In this document: one piece after another, positions 4,958 to 6,099 of the stretch
Layout of the letters: each line of letters opens with the position of its first letter
Numbering within the stretch: the first letter of the stretch is position 1
Assembly (NCBI GenBank): GCA_013001485.1
Contig: JABDMN010000126.1
Span: 1 to 6,099, forward strand
From: Acidimicrobiia bacterium
Lineage (GTDB): Bacteria; Actinomycetota; Acidimicrobiia; Spongiisociales; UBA5794
Direction: 5' to 3'
DNA: 6,099 nucleotides
The notes under the pieces: generated by a model
Told to the model about the DNA's origin: nothing
Databases searched by the model: none
Seen by the model: the letters and a program-made list of their open reading frames with translations, nothing else
Translations under genes and position numbers: made by a program

Positions 4958-6099
4958 TCAGTCGACGCGGAATTCCTCGAACTCGTGCACCGCTGTCGTC
5001 GGCATGCGCACGTGGAGGAGGGTGGCGTCGTCCTCGTGTGTTTGCTTGAGGACATCGCCGTTTCGGTGGATCGCGGCGACGAGGTCACCACGCTCGTAGG
5101 GCACACGGAGAGCGATCTCGCTCGTGGTCCTCTCCAGAGCCTCGACGAGGGCTGCCCCGAGCTCGCTCATCCCATCGCCGGTGTTCGCCGAGACTGCCAC
5201 CGACCCCGGGTTCAGCTGCACCAATCGGCGCGCCGCAGCCGGCGGCGCAATGTCAGTCTTGTTGATGACGAGCAGTTCGGGAACGTCGGAGGCATCGATC
5301 TCTCCAAGGACGCTGCGCACCGAGGCGATCTGACGATCGGGGTCGGCATCGGCGCCGTCCACGACGTGGATGAGCAAGTCGGAGTGGGCAACCTCCTCGA
5401 GCGTAGAGCGGAAGGCCTCGACCAGCTCGTGGGGGAGGCGGCGGACGAAACCCACCGTGTCAGAGAGCAGTGCTTCGTGACCTGCAGGCAGCTCGAGTTT
5501 GCGAACGGTTGAGGACAGCGTGGCAAACAGCTGGTCGCGAACGAGGACCTCGGCATCGGTCAGCTGGTTGAAGAGTGTCGACTTGCCGGCGTTGGTGTAG
5601 CCGACGATGGCGATGACCGGCAGCTCGGCCTTGCGTCTCGCCTTGCGCCGGGTGTCCCGTCCCCGCTCGAGATGCTTGAGCTGGCGCTCGATCTTTCCGA
5701 TTCGCTCGAGAATGCGGCGCCGGTCGGTCTCGAGCCGGGTCTCGCCGGGGCCTCTGGTGCCAATCCCGCCTCCAAGTCGGCTCAACTCGGTGCCCTTGCC
5801 ACGAAGACGGGGCAGCTGATAGCGGTATTGCGCCAACTCGACCTGGAGCATGCCCTCTTTGGTGTGTGCGTGCTGGGCGAAGATGTCGAGAATCACGGCG
5901 ATCCGGTCGACGACATCGCAGCGGAAGATCTTCTTGAGGTTTCCCTGCTGGGCCGGGGTCAGCTCGTTGTCGAAGACGACGACGTCGACGTCGAGCGCAG
6001 TAGCTAGTTCGGCGAGCTCATCGGCCTTGCCGCTCCCGATGAAGGTTCCTGGTTCTGGCTTGCTTCTCCGGACGAGCTCTTCGGCGACAGGGTCGGAGC
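4958..6099 (-). CDS. hflX: GTPase HflX, 5' end beyond the window
   Basis: The reading frame is open to position 6099, giving 379 visible residues that end at TGA 4958-4960; the start lies to the right. Numbering from the first full codon (6097), the N-terminal HflX domain shows GTFIGSGKADEL and VFDNELTPAQQGNL, then the family-specific GGGIGTRGPGETRLETD at about 109-125 preceding a helical linker. The G domain has G1 GYTNAGKST at 166-174, G3 DTVGF at 213-217, G4 NKTD at 279-282 and G5 SANTG at 303-307, followed by a short C-terminal domain. HflX binds the 50S subunit and in E. coli and other bacteria splits or rescues stalled ribosomes under heat or antibiotic stress. The switch I region reads FATLSSTVR where FATLDPT(T/V)R is usual; the Thr is kept. 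The family is typically about 420-500 residues, so a modest N-terminal part is missing. An ATG-like start at 5896 is only an internal GTG codon. The kinase gene follows 86 bases downstream on the same strand. Confidence 0.96.
   Translation of the reverse strand, partial: SDPVAEELVRRSKPEPGTFIGSGKADELAELATALDVDVVVFDNELTPAQQGNLKKIFRCDVVDRIAVILDIFAQHAHTKEGMLQVELAQYRYQLPRLRGKGTELSRLGGGIGTRGPGETRLETDRRRILERIGKIERQLKHLERGRDTRRKARRKAELPVIAIVGYTNAGKSTLFNQLTDAEVLVRDQLFATLSSTVRKLELPAGHEALLSDTVGFVRRLPHELVEAFRSTLEEVAHSDLLIHVVDGADADPDRQIASVRSVLGEIDASDVPELLVINKTDIAPPAAARRLVQLNPGSVAVSANTGDGMSELGAALVEALERTTSEIALRVPYERGDLVAAIHRNGDVLKQTHEDDATLLHVRMPTTAVHEFEEFRVD

Overview
This is a GC-rich, gene-dense stretch from a free-living bacterium, most likely an actinobacterium. 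The reasons are high-GC codon use, GTG and TTG starts, a PIN-PhoH fusion of the actinobacterial PhoH2 kind, a HIT protein of a type common in actinobacteria, and start regions that look leaderless. An Acidimicrobiia-like lineage is my guess from the protein style; I cannot prove it without a search.

Layout. Positions 1-209 are non-coding and unusually structured: a perfect 14-bp palindrome (19-32), seven tandem copies of a heptamer (AGTCCCT or AGTCGCT, 33-81), a spacer, then an inverted set of the same heptamer (AGGGACT, 116-143). Three + strand genes follow in close order: a PhoH2-type PIN/ATPase (210-1523), a HIT-family nucleotide hydrolase or transferase (1561-1962) and a 12-TM MFS transporter (1990-3291). 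The MFS gene converges on a - strand gene and the two share one CTAG palindrome as both stop codons. That - strand gene (3288-4871) is a soluble hybrid histidine kinase with one degenerate and one intact receiver domain. Upstream of it on the same strand lies hflX (4958 to beyond the right edge), a ribosome-associated GTPase whose N-terminus is cut off by the window.

How they may work together. The + strand genes do not form a known pathway; PhoH2 (RNA cleavage and unwinding in mycobacteria) and the HIT protein are both general RNA/nucleotide enzymes, and the transporter has no predictable substrate. HflX and the kinase may be cotranscribed across an 86-bp gap, though the kinase has its own good ribosome binding site. 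The genes are mostly conserved housekeeping or accessory types. The parts least explained by them are the heptamer repeat structure before phoH2, the TANNNT boxes placed about 12 bases before two starts that lack a Shine-Dalgarno sequence, and the sensorless kinase with a dead receiver. I see no tRNA, rRNA, CRISPR array, insertion sequence or phage gene.
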